This document shows positions 55,720 through 64,000 of a stretch of 64,000 nucleotides of DNA, piece by piece. Position 1 is the first letter of the stretch; each line of letters starts with the position of its first letter. Source of the stretch: Helicobacter colisuis (lineage in GTDB: Bacteria > Campylobacterota > Campylobacteria > Campylobacterales > Helicobacteraceae); contig NZ_JAMOKX010000002.1 of assembly GCF_023646285.1 (NCBI RefSeq), positions 186,001 to 250,000 on the forward strand, read 5' to 3'. The translations under genes and the position numbers were made by a program. The notes under the pieces were generated by a model. That model made no database searches. It was not told the DNA's origin and worked only from the letters and a program-made list of their open reading frames with translations.

Positions 55720-57573
55720 TTAATTAAACTCAATGGGATCAATGTCAATTTCGCAAGGAATATTTTTGATTTTTAAGAGTGTTTGGTGTAGGGCTTTTGC
55801 TTCTTTAGAACGTAATAAAATGACATAACGCCATTTATTGGCAATTTTTTCAATAGGTGCTATTCCATATCCAACAATTTCGACTTCATTTGTTTGATTT
55901 TGTTTAAGGACTGCTAGAATCTCATCTGTAATAGCCACTGCAGCTTCTTGCTTTTTGTGTGAAATTTTAATGAGGGCTAAACGCATAAAAGGGGGATAGA
56001 GATGCTCTCTAAAAGTTAATTCTTCTTGCAAAAATATTTCATAATCATTGAGATAATTTCTGAAAAAATCTTCTTGAAGGGTTTGAATGATTACTTTTCC
56101 ATTTTCCTTGCGACCACTTCTGCCTGATAATTGAAACATTAAAGCCAAAGCTTTTTCCCTAGAGCGATAATCACTCCCCTTTAAAATATAATCAAGTCCT
56201 AGTGCTACACTTAAGGAAACATTATGATAATCATGTCCTTTGGAGAGCATTTGTGTGCCAACAAGAATGTCAATTTTGTGATGATTGAATTTTTTTAAAG
56301 TCTCTTTAAGTTTTCTTTGTGTGGTGATAGAATCTCTGTCAAAACAAGCAATATTGGCATTGGGGATTTCTTTTGAGAGATGATTGGCAAATTCTTGCGT
56401 TCCAATCCTTAAAGAGCTTAAAGCACCACCACAAATGGGACAAGATTCTGGAATAGAGCTTGTATGGTGACAATAATGACATTTTAGAGAAGAATCTTTG
56501 CTGTGCAAACTCATAGAAACACTACAATTTGGGCATTGTATATTATTTCCGCAAGTATTGCAAAGGAGATGTTTGAAATTTGCCCTTGTGGGTAAAAAAA
56601 CAATAGATTGTTTATGAGCTTGGAGATTTTCTTTGAGATTTTGCAAGATAAGGGGGTGTAATTCATTGCTGTTAGGGAAAAAGAGAAATTCTTTTTTACT
56701 TTGATAGTAAGTGCCTTTTAGCCTAAAAATGCTTTTGTTTTGTTTGAATTTATAATAGGTGCTAGCAAGTGGTGTAGCGCTACCAAGGAGAATTTTGATA
56801 TTAGTTTTTTTGGCTAGATAAAGGGCAACATCTCGAGTATGGTAGCGTGGAGATGAGGAAGATTTATAGGCATCATCGTGCTCCTCATCAATAATAATTA
56901 GCCCTAAATGATCTAAGGGGAGAAAGAGACTAGATCTTGCTCCTGCTAAGATTCTAATTTCTCCATTGCGTAGCCTTTTTAGGATTTCTTTTCGTTTTTT
57001 GCTACTTAGCTTAGAATGCCAAAAGGCTAAAATATCTCCAAAAACTGCATAAAGACGCTTTTCCATTTGAGGAGTTAAGGAGATTTCTGGCATTAATAAA
57101 AGTGCATTTTTGGATTGCTTGAGAGTTTGATTAAGGAGGTGGATATAAATTTCTGTTTTTCCACTTCCTGTATCTCCAAAGAGTAGGGAACTTTGATGGG
57201 AATTGATAAAGTTTAGTGCTTGGATTTGTTTGGGGCTTAAATTTGGTAGAGTAAAATCTAGGCTTGTTGGCTTAATAGGGGTAGAATTTTTAAGAAAAGG
57301 GGTAAAGATTCCATAAGCAACAGAGCGCGAAGTGCAATAATAGCTTGTGATAAATTCGGCTAAATCTAGTTGGTTTTTAGAAAAGTATTCTTGTGTGGAT
57401 TCTAAAAATTTGCATTGAAAATTTGGTTTGTTACAAGGTTGGAGCACCACGGCATTTTTAGTGCTTTTTAGCAGGGGAACTTTGATAATATCACCAATAT
57501 TCATAGGGGTTGTGGAAACATAGGTTAGCAAAGGAGAGTTTTGCTTTAGAATAGCAACTAGATAATAAAACAA
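55720..57573 (-). CDS. priA: Primosomal protein N' (replication restart helicase)
   Basis: 617-residue SF2 helicase that reloads replisomes at stalled forks. Walker A GDTGSGKTEIYIHLL, the DEEHDDAYKSSSSPRYHTRDVA segment, zinc-binding cysteines in CNTCGNNIQCPNC, CHYCHHTS and CPICGG, and GTQMLSKGHDYHNVSL. It starts three bases after the preceding small gene on the minus strand. Slightly shorter than E. coli PriA (about 730) at the N-terminal DNA-binding domain, as usual in this phylum. Confidence 0.93.
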   Translation of the reverse strand: MFYYLVAILKQNSPLLTYVSTTPMNIGDIIKVPLLKSTKNAVVLQPCNKPNFQCKFLESTQEYFSKNQLDLAEFITSYYCTSRSVAYGIFTPFLKNSTPIKPTSLDFTLPNLSPKQIQALNFINSHQSSLLFGDTGSGKTEIYIHLLNQTLKQSKNALLLMPEISLTPQMEKRLYAVFGDILAFWHSKLSSKKRKEILKRLRNGEIRILAGARSSLFLPLDHLGLIIIDEEHDDAYKSSSSPRYHTRDVALYLAKKTNIKILLGSATPLASTYYKFKQNKSIFRLKGTYYQSKKEFLFFPNSNELHPLILQNLKENLQAHKQSIVFLPTRANFKHLLCNTCGNNIQCPNCSVSMSLHSKDSSLKCHYCHHTSSIPESCPICGGALSSLRIGTQEFANHLSKEIPNANIACFDRDSITTQRKLKETLKKFNHHKIDILVGTQMLSKGHDYHNVSLSVALGLDYILKGSDYRSREKALALMFQLSGRSGRKENGKVIIQTLQEDFFRNYLNDYEIFLQEELTFREHLYPPFMRLALIKISHKKQEAAVAITDEILAVLKQNQTNEVEIVGYGIAPIEKIANKWRYVILLRSKEAKALHQTLLKIKNIPCEIDIDPIEFN

Positions 57574-57576
57574 GAT

Positions 57577-57804
57577 TTAGGAATTTTTGTTGGATTCTAA
57601 GATTTGGTTGGCTTTTTGGATTGTTGTTTTGAGAGTGTTTGAGATTTCTGAAGCTTCCAAAAAAGCCTTGAGTAAGTCTTTTGGGTTGATATTTTGACTT
57701 TCATCAATGAGATGATTTAAGGCTATTAGGGTTTCTTGTGAGATTTCTTGTGTTGGAATATCATAATGCCTTCCAACAATACAAACACGAAGAATATTAT
57801 CCAT
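57577..57804 (-). CDS. Small protein resembling ZapA, 75 aa
   Basis: MDNILRVCIVGRHYDIPTQE shows the beta-strand, glycine and tyrosine pattern of ZapA heads (V-x-I-x-G-x-x-Y-x-I), followed by a helix with leucines and a C-terminal helix to residue 75. ZapA stabilises the FtsZ ring. It lies between a coiled-coil gene and priA, its ATG overlapping the upstream stop by one base. The assignment is a by-eye resemblance; an unknown conserved protein is the alternative. Confidence 0.4.
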   Translation of the reverse strand: MDNILRVCIVGRHYDIPTQEISQETLIALNHLIDESQNINPKDLLKAFLEASEISNTLKTTIQKANQILESNKNS

Positions 57805-58037
57805 TAGTGACCAAGAACATTTTGAATTTTGTTTAAGACATTTTCTAACTCTTTTTCTTTTGAGCCGATTTCATCATAAAGTGAACTGATTTCTGTATTT
57901 TTAGCTTCATTTTCAGCTTTTAAAAGCACAATTTGTTGTCGTAATTGCTGATTCTCATCGCGTGTTCTTTGTAATTCTGTGATTAAATCATCTATGCCTT
58001 TTAAGAGTTTGTTTGAAATATTTTGTGCTTCTTCCAT
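57804..58037 (-). CDS. Coiled-coil protein, 77 aa, ZapB-like
   Basis: Almost the whole length forms a continuous coiled coil: LLKGIDDLITELQRTRDENQQL and QQIVLLKAENEAKNTEISSLYDEIG have regular hydrophobic spacing with L, I and E/K. The length and shape match ZapB-like division proteins. It is translated immediately before the ZapA-like ORF. Function inferred only from form and neighbour. Confidence 0.45.
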   Translation of the reverse strand: MEEAQNISNKLLKGIDDLITELQRTRDENQQLRQQIVLLKAENEAKNTEISSLYDEIGSKEKELENVLNKIQNVLGH

Positions 58038-58194
58038 TGTGTAAAACCTTTTGCTTGGGAGTGAAAAATGTATTTTAACATTATTTTCTGAAAATATGAA
58101 AGTTTCTAAGAATAGAAAGCAAAAAATTTAGTAATTTTAATTAAAAATGCTTTGTAGGTGAGTGATAGAAAACCATAAAGAGCAAAAAAGCTCT

Positions 58195-58947
58195 TTAGTT
58201 GATTTTTCGAATTTCTTTAAATTTAACCCACGCCACAATTTGAACAATGTAGGAGATGATAGTAAGTAAAATACCTAGAAGTGGGATAAATATTGTTAAA
58301 GTCGCAATTACACTAATAATGAAGGCATAGAAAAACAATCTTTCATTGGTAGCTTCTGAAAGTAATGAATAATATTTATAAGAAAAATATAGCGCACTAA
58401 TTGCAATAATAAAACCGATAATACCAGCAAAACCAATACCTGCAAATATGCCTGAATCTGCATTTGAAAGAGCTCCAACCACAGCAGAAACTGTTGAAAA
58501 AGAAATGATAATAGTTGAAATGAATGATAAGACTGCTGAGATAATGAAATTAAAAATTATTGACTTGCAACCCGATTCTCTTGAGATTCCAATAAGTGCG
58601 AAAATATAAACAACCACTCCCGCAATAGCAAAAAACCAACCAAGAAATGGAATAAAAGCAAGTGCAGAAAAAATTATTCCAATATACGCCTTAAGTTTAA
58701 TGGAACTAATACTATTGTCATTTAGCGAATTGGTAATAGAATCCACAACATTTGCAGAAGATTTGGTAATAAAAATAGCTTTTGCACTAGCTTTTTCTCC
58801 AGATTCATCAATTTCGAAATCTACTTCACATTTTTCTAAACTTTGTTCGCTTCTACCTTCAAGATTTTGAATATCTTGTAGGTGAAATTGATACCTTTTT
58901 CCATCATCACCACTGATGATTCCACTGCCCAATATTACTCCACGCAT
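58195..58947 (-). CDS. Membrane protein with cold-shock-like N terminus (DUF996-like)
   Basis: 250 residues. The first 65 or so read like a cold-shock/OB fold (GSGIISGDDGKRYQFHLQDI, CEVDFEID, KASAKAIFI). The rest has about five membrane spans (from residue 88 on), with a charged tail KFKEIRKIN, like the DUF996 family. Such fusions of a cold-shock-like domain to a membrane region are seen in several bacterial families, with no known function. Stands alone with its own AAGGAC upstream. Confidence 0.6.
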   Translation of the reverse strand: MRGVILGSGIISGDDGKRYQFHLQDIQNLEGRSEQSLEKCEVDFEIDESGEKASAKAIFITKSSANVVDSITNSLNDNSISSIKLKAYIGIIFSALAFIPFLGWFFAIAGVVVYIFALIGISRESGCKSIIFNFIISAVLSFISTIIISFSTVSAVVGALSNADSGIFAGIGFAGIIGFIIAISALYFSYKYYSLLSEATNERLFFYAFIISVIATLTIFIPLLGILLTIISYIVQIVAWVKFKEIRKIN

Positions 58948-59070
58948 TTATATGTCCTTTAGATTAGAATTTAGGATAAAATAATAAAGATAAAATTAAC
59001 AAAAGTCAAGTATTTTAATTTTTAAATAAAATTAAAGTTTGTGCTAAAAATAGAATCTGGAAATTTTGAC

Positions 59071-59076
59071 TATAAT
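59071..59076 (+). promoter_or_regulatory. Candidate -10 box of uvrB
   Basis: TATAAT preceded by TTTTGAC, 41-50 bases before the possible starts of uvrB. No SOS-box (LexA) sequence was noticed; LexA is absent from Helicobacter generally. Confidence 0.5.
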
Positions 59077-59111
59077 TGCAACTATACTTCACAAACTTCA
59101 CATAAGGATTC

Positions 59112-61097
59112 TTGTTTGTTATGCAAAAGTTTATTTTAAATTCATCCTATAAACCTGCAGGAGATCAACCTCAAGCCATAAAAAAATTAAGTAATTATAT
59201 TAAGGGTGGTTCGCAATACCAAACTTTAATTGGTGTAACAGGTAGCGGAAAGACTTTTTCAATGGCACACATTATAGAAGAGTTGCAAATACCAACGCTT
59301 ATAATGACGCATAATAAAACTTTAGCAGCACAGCTTTTTAGCGAATTCAAAGGTTTTTTCCCAAAAAACCATGTGGAATACTTCATCTCTCACTTTGATT
59401 ATTATCAGCCAGAGGCATATATTCCAAGGCAAGATTTATTTATTGAAAAAGATTCGAGTATTAATGAAGAATTAGAGAGATTGCGACTATCGGCTACAAC
59501 TTCGCTTTTGGCTTATGATGATACGATTGTGGTGGCTTCTGTATCAGCAAACTATGGATTGGGGAATCCAAAGGAATATTTGGAAATGATAGAAAAGTTT
59601 GAAACAGGAAGTAGCTATAATCAAAGAAATATGCTGCTTAGACTTGTTGAGATGGGTTATAAACGCAACGATTCTTTCTTTGATAGGGGGGATTTTAGGG
59701 TTAATGGTGAAGTGATTGATATTTATCCAGCGTATAGTGAAGATGAAGTGGTACGGCTAGAGTTTTTTGGAGATGAGTTAGAGAAAATTGCGATTTTAGA
59801 TAGTGTGGATAAAAAGCCCTTAAAATCTTTAGAATCATTTGTGCTTTATGCAGCAAATCCTTTTATTGTTGGAGCAGATAGATTGAAAGTGGCAATTAAA
59901 AGTATTGAAAAAGAACTTGCAGAGAGATTGGACTTTTTTAAAAAAGAAAATAAAATGGTGGAATATGAGAGACTAAAATCGCGCACCGAGTTTGATTTGG
60001 AGATGATAGAATCAACAGGGATTTGCAAGGGGATAGAGAATTATGCACGACATTTGACAGGTAAAGCACCAGGAGAGACACCTTATTCTTTGCTAGATTA
60101 TTTTGCTCAAAAAAATAAGCCTTATTTATTGATTGTTGATGAATCGCATGTGAGTTTGCCACAATTTGGCGGAATGTATGCAGGGGATAGGAGTCGCAAG
60201 GAAGTGCTTGTGGAATATGGATTTCGTTTGCCAAGTGCTTTAGATAATCGTCCTTTAAAATATGAGGAATTTATCCATAAAGCCCCCCATTTCCTTTTTG
60301 TCTCTGCAACACCTGCGCAGAAGGAATTGGAACTAAGTGAAAATCACACAGCAGAACAGCTTATTCGCCCAACAGGATTGCTTGATCCCCTTTATGAAGT
60401 TTTGAGTGTAGAAAATCAAGTTGAAGTGCTATATGATGAGGCTAAAAAAGTCATTGCAAGAGGTGAGAGAGTGCTTGTAACAGCGCTAACTAAAAAAATG
60501 GCAGAAGAGCTAACGCGCTATTATAATGATTTGGGGCTAAAGGTGCGTTATATGCATTCTGAAATTGATGCGATTGAGCGGAATCAAATCATTAGAGGGC
60601 TTAGAGTTGGGGAGTTTGATGTTTTAGTAGGGATTAATCTTTTAAGAGAAGGATTAGATTTACCCGAAGTTTCTTTGGTAGCGATTTTAGATGCAGACAA
60701 AGAAGGTTTTTTGCGTAGTGAGACTAGTCTTATACAAACTATGGGAAGAGCAGCTAGAAATGTTAATGGTAAAGTTTTGCTTTTCGCTGACAAAATTACC
60801 CCTTCACTTAAAAAGGCAATGGAAGTTACAGATTATCGTCGCAACAAACAAGAGGCTTTCAATAAAGCTCATAATATTAAACCTCAAAGCGTTTCAAGAA
60901 AGCTAGATGAGAATCTTAAAAATCAAGATTTAGGAATGCTTTATGAAAAAGCTAAAAAGAAAGAAAAAATGCCAAGGCAAGAGAGAGAAAAATTGGTTAA
61001 AGAATTGACTAAAAAAATGCATGAAGCGGCTAAAAGACTTGATTTTGAAGAGGCAGCAAGATTAAGAGATGAGATAGTAAAAATGCGGAATTTATAA
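59112..61097 (+). CDS. uvrB: Excinuclease ABC subunit B
   Basis: Damage-verifying helicase of nucleotide excision repair. Walker [13 protein letters not shown], the beta-hairpin region [48 protein letters not shown] and the C-terminal UVR motif [14 protein letters not shown] are present. 661 residues counted from TTG 59112; ATG 59121 is the alternative start three codons later. AAGGA at 59104-59108 is a little close to the former and a little far from the latter. Confidence 0.95.
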   Translation: MFVMQKFILNSSYKPAGDQPQAIKKLSNYIKGGSQYQTLIGVTGSGKTFSMAHIIEELQIPTLIMTHNKTLAAQLFSEFKGFFPKNHVEYFISHFDYYQPEAYIPRQDLFIEKDSSINEELERLRLSATTSLLAYDDTIVVASVSANYGLGNPKEYLEMIEKFETGSSYNQRNMLLRLVEMGYKRNDSFFDRGDFRVNGEVIDIYPAYSEDEVVRLEFFGDELEKIAILDSVDKKPLKSLESFVLYAANPFIVGADRLKVAIKSIEKELAERLDFFKKENKMVEYERLKSRTEFDLEMIESTGICKGIENYARHLTGKAPGETPYSLLDYFAQKNKPYLLIVDESHVSLPQFGGMYAGDRSRKEVLVEYGFRLPSALDNRPLKYEEFIHKAPHFLFVSATPAQKELELSENHTAEQLIRPTGLLDPLYEVLSVENQVEVLYDEAKKVIARGERVLVTALTKKMAEELTRYYNDLGLKVRYMHSEIDAIERNQIIRGLRVGEFDVLVGINLLREGLDLPEVSLVAILDADKEGFLRSETSLIQTMGRAARNVNGKVLLFADKITPSLKKAMEVTDYRRNKQEAFNKAHNIKPQSVSRKLDENLKNQDLGMLYEKAKKKEKMPRQEREKLVKELTKKMHEAAKRLDFEEAARLRDEIVKMRNL

Positions 61098-61224
61098 TCT
61101 AATAAGAAATATATAAACCTTATATTCATTGTTGTTGAAAAGAAAGGTAAAAATTAGTTAAAGAATAGTTTAAATAATTTGCTATACTTTTTTCTATAAT
61201 AAAAGGTAAAAAGTAGAGCAGGGT

Positions 61225-63603
61225 TTAATTAGAAGTTTTTACTTTGTTTTGTAGTTTTTCTACATCAATTTTAAAATCAAAAAACTCTGATACTGCACCA
61301 GAATTTACCAAGGCAGTAAATTGTGAAGCAGCTGCATTATAGTTATTTTCTTGTAAATATAAAAGTCCATTGGCAATTCTAGTTTCAAAGTTTGTAGGTG
61401 CTTCTAGTTTAGAGAGTTGTAGAAGAGTGGCGGCGTTTTGGGTATGTCCTGCACCAATTGCGGCAACAGCAGCTAAAAACAATGTTTGTGTGTCTTGTTC
61501 TTTAAAGTCATCAATAAGGCTGTTATAAAGTGTGAAAGATTTTTCAAACTCTTGGAGATAAATATAGCTCAAAGCGAGTGCTTGAATGATTCCACGCACA
61601 TCTTTTTGCTCGGTAATGAGGCGATTGTCTAAATCTTGCTCTACATAATGCAAGGTCCCAATAATATAAGCAATTTCAATATACATTTCTCTAACAACAG
61701 CCGCCCCATAATAAATAGGATCTTTGTTGATAGTTGAATCTTGGTAGTAACCTTGAAGCTTTAGAGCAAGGCTTTTTGGGTCATCTTTATAATTGATTGC
61801 TAAAAGATTAAGTAGGTTACTTAGGGGGTCATTGGGAAGAAGTGTTTTTAATCCATTAGCAGATTCTATGAGTAAATTCTGATCTTGAAGGGCTATATTT
61901 TGGACAAAATTAAGAGCATAATAAATAGCAACATTACTTTTTTTGTTTTCTAGCGATTCAAGGGGTTTTGGTGTCCCATCACGCGCAAAGTTTAGAAGTG
62001 TTTGAAAAAATTCTCTTTCTTGTGGTGTGGTTTCTAGGTTTGCGAATTCTTGAGAGACTTCATTATCTAAGCGTGTGGAATCTCGATGGGTGAGTTGAGA
62101 GGTAATAAGTGCAAAAATACCGGCTAATAAATCTTTTGGATTAAGGTGAAAGGCGCGTATGAAGTGCTGATAAGAGTGATCAAAATCTCCCATTTGAGCG
62201 TAATTAAGCCCTAAGTTGTAATGTAAGATAGAGTGATTGGGATAGTTTTTGGTAGCGCTAATAAGTAGAGCATTGGCTCTTCTAATATCGCCTTGTAATG
62301 TTTCTAAGATTGCATTGGCAATATTGCGATTAACTTTGGAGATTGTTTGTCCGCGCAGTAATATTTCTTTGGCTTCTTGGAGATTCTCTATGTGGATATT
62401 GATTCCGCCTTTTTGGATAATACTGAAAGCTTCTTGTGCATCAAAAACCTTGTAAGGAGCAAAATAAAAGAGAATCTTATAGGAGTTTAGCTTAAAACCA
62501 CTGAAGTTATCCCAAAATCGTTTTTGGGCTGTGTTGATATTAAAAAAATCTTGTTTTAAAGTAACTTTAATGGGGTAGGGATTATGCTTGATGGCTTCTT
62601 TATTGTTGGCATATTTGCTTAATATTCGTGAAACTTGTGTGTAATCATGCAATTGGAGTTTGACAAGAAGTAGTGCCATTTCTCTTTGGAGAGAGATTCC
62701 AAAAGTGTCAATAGTTTGTTGGATTAAAGTGTTGGCTTGTTTGTATTCTCCAATTCTCGCATAAAGAAGTGCTAGATTAAACCAATGATTGGGATTTTCC
62801 GAATCTTTATTAAGGGTTTCTAGGGCTTTGCGATTATTATTAAAATAAGCATATAGCGATGATAGTAAGAGATTATTTTGTTCTTGGTAGTAAGATGAAC
62901 TTGGGTGTGTGAGAGGAGAGAAAGCTTCAAAATAATTTCCTTGATAATAGTGTGTGAGAGCATAAAGATAAGAATAAAGGGGGAGATTCCCAGCATAAGG
63001 AAGGTAGGTTTCTGCAAGATTGAGATAATATTGAAATTTAAGTGGTTGATTGAGATATAATGCGCAAACAGCAGCATTAAGGGAGCTAATTACACGATCC
63101 TCCCCTAAATCAATGGCTTTTTGAAAAGATTCCATTGCATTAGCATAGGATTTTTCTTCCATTTGTGCAACTCCTAGATTGTAACTAGAGAGTCCTTCAG
63201 AATAGTTTGAGATTTTACCATAGAGATCAAGCGCCTCTTGTTTGTTTCCACTTGAATAAAGAAAGTTAGCCTTTTTAAGCAACGCATCGAGATTTTCAGC
63301 ATCAGGGATAATGTCTCCACCTTTTTGGATTGAGAGTTGTGGTGGCAGTATTTGTGTGGTTTTTTGGGGTTTTTTGGTTTCTTGAGTAAGAAATTGCCCG
63401 ATGATAAAAATAAGAGCAACCATAAAAATTCCAAGTAATAAAGCAAGAGAAATAGTGGTTTTTTTATGTTTTCTAAAGAATTCTTGCAGCTTATCCCACT
63501 TGGTTTGTGGTTTTGGTTTTTCTTCTTTGGTTAGAATGTCTTGGAGAATATCTAAGCCATCATCAAGATGAATAACCTGTTTGCTATCTTCTTGATCAAT
63601 CAT
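61225..63603 (-). CDS. Large membrane-anchored TPR protein
   Basis: 792 residues. A short acidic cytoplasmic N terminus is followed by one membrane span (about 49-72, ISLALLLGIFMVALIFIIG) and an extracytoplasmic region of many tetratricopeptide-like helix pairs (ANFLYSSGNKQEALDLYGKIS, GLNYAQMGDFDHSYQHFIRAFHLNPKD, IANGLLYLQENNYNAAASQF). It looks like a scaffold for protein interactions. Comparable proteins beside serS occur in H. pylori. It begins four bases after the serS stop. Confidence 0.8.
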   Translation of the reverse strand: MIDQEDSKQVIHLDDGLDILQDILTKEEKPKPQTKWDKLQEFFRKHKKTTISLALLLGIFMVALIFIIGQFLTQETKKPQKTTQILPPQLSIQKGGDIIPDAENLDALLKKANFLYSSGNKQEALDLYGKISNYSEGLSSYNLGVAQMEEKSYANAMESFQKAIDLGEDRVISSLNAAVCALYLNQPLKFQYYLNLAETYLPYAGNLPLYSYLYALTHYYQGNYFEAFSPLTHPSSSYYQEQNNLLLSSLYAYFNNNRKALETLNKDSENPNHWFNLALLYARIGEYKQANTLIQQTIDTFGISLQREMALLLVKLQLHDYTQVSRILSKYANNKEAIKHNPYPIKVTLKQDFFNINTAQKRFWDNFSGFKLNSYKILFYFAPYKVFDAQEAFSIIQKGGINIHIENLQEAKEILLRGQTISKVNRNIANAILETLQGDIRRANALLISATKNYPNHSILHYNLGLNYAQMGDFDHSYQHFIRAFHLNPKDLLAGIFALITSQLTHRDSTRLDNEVSQEFANLETTPQEREFFQTLLNFARDGTPKPLESLENKKSNVAIYYALNFVQNIALQDQNLLIESANGLKTLLPNDPLSNLLNLLAINYKDDPKSLALKLQGYYQDSTINKDPIYYGAAVVREMYIEIAYIIGTLHYVEQDLDNRLITEQKDVRGIIQALALSYIYLQEFEKSFTLYNSLIDDFKEQDTQTLFLAAVAAIGAGHTQNAATLLQLSKLEAPTNFETRIANGLLYLQENNYNAAASQFTALVNSGAVSEFFDFKIDVEKLQNKVKTSN

Positions 63604-63607
63604 TAGA

Positions 63608-64000
<393 letters not shown>

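Overview
The window is AT-rich, densely coding and typical of the Campylobacterota. Its gene content points to an enterohepatic Helicobacter: a ccoNOQP cbb3 oxidase operon with DUF4006 and FixH-like companions, hypB-hypC, a TlpD-like CZB chemoreceptor, serS next to a large TPR protein, luxS, and a PglB/STT3-type oligosaccharyltransferase. A stand-alone pglB outside any glycan cluster is, from memory of the literature, a trait of the H. pullorum / H. canadensis / H. winghamensis group. The species is an inference. No rRNA, tRNA or CRISPR array was seen.

Layout. 1-6.6 kb: YihY and CNNM/CorC membrane proteins, purE, a DUF3972 protein, a DUF89 phosphatase-like protein that seems to use an AUU start, an Na+/H+ antiporter and kdsD. 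6.7-11.4 kb: the cbb3 oxidase operon plus small accessory membrane proteins, including an unlisted 36-residue one. 11.4-13.9 kb: an acuI-like reductase and carboxynorspermidine synthase, with ATA-rich isoleucine usage unlike the neighbours. 14.0-21.4 kb: an accessory island with a type III restriction-modification system (res before mod), then an AAA ATPase and a small Toprim-like protein in the same apparent operon, then a DUF5131 fragment and a frameshifted hydrolase. 21.5-23.6 kb: a polar amino acid ABC transporter. 23.7-29.4 kb (minus strand): ligA, luxS, mutY, a luciferase-like oxidoreductase and a zinc alcohol dehydrogenase.

29.4-32.0 kb is a decayed autotransporter locus. The signal-peptide end and the beta-barrel end survive about 1.2 kb apart, with a lipoprotein gene and a frameshifted ORF between them. 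A G11-T-G6 tract fills the expected -35/-10 spacer of the autotransporter promoter. 32.0-36.3 kb: moeA, ribA, hypBC and fumC. 36.6-39.9 kb: the CZB chemoreceptor, a sugar-nucleotide epimerase and a class V aminotransferase. 40.1-44.8 kb: a complete branched-chain amino acid ABC transporter (livJHMGF). 44.9-49.6 kb: rplM, rpsI, pglB (overlapping rpsI) and an AsnB-type amidotransferase. 49.8-55.7 kb: UspA, DUF485/ActP acetate symporter, a Cache chemoreceptor and a SLAC1/TehA channel. 55.7-64.0 kb: priA with two small ORFs that resemble ZapA and ZapB, a cold-shock-like/membrane fusion, uvrB, a TPR membrane protein and the 3' end of serS.

The best candidate for an undescribed system is the res-mod-ATPase-Toprim cassette. 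The ATPase and Toprim pair look like a split OLD/PARIS/RloAB-type anti-phage module but match none of these clearly by eye. The phase-variable autotransporter promoter, the palindromic in-frame insertion in mod, and the pglB-amidotransferase coupling are also worth following up.
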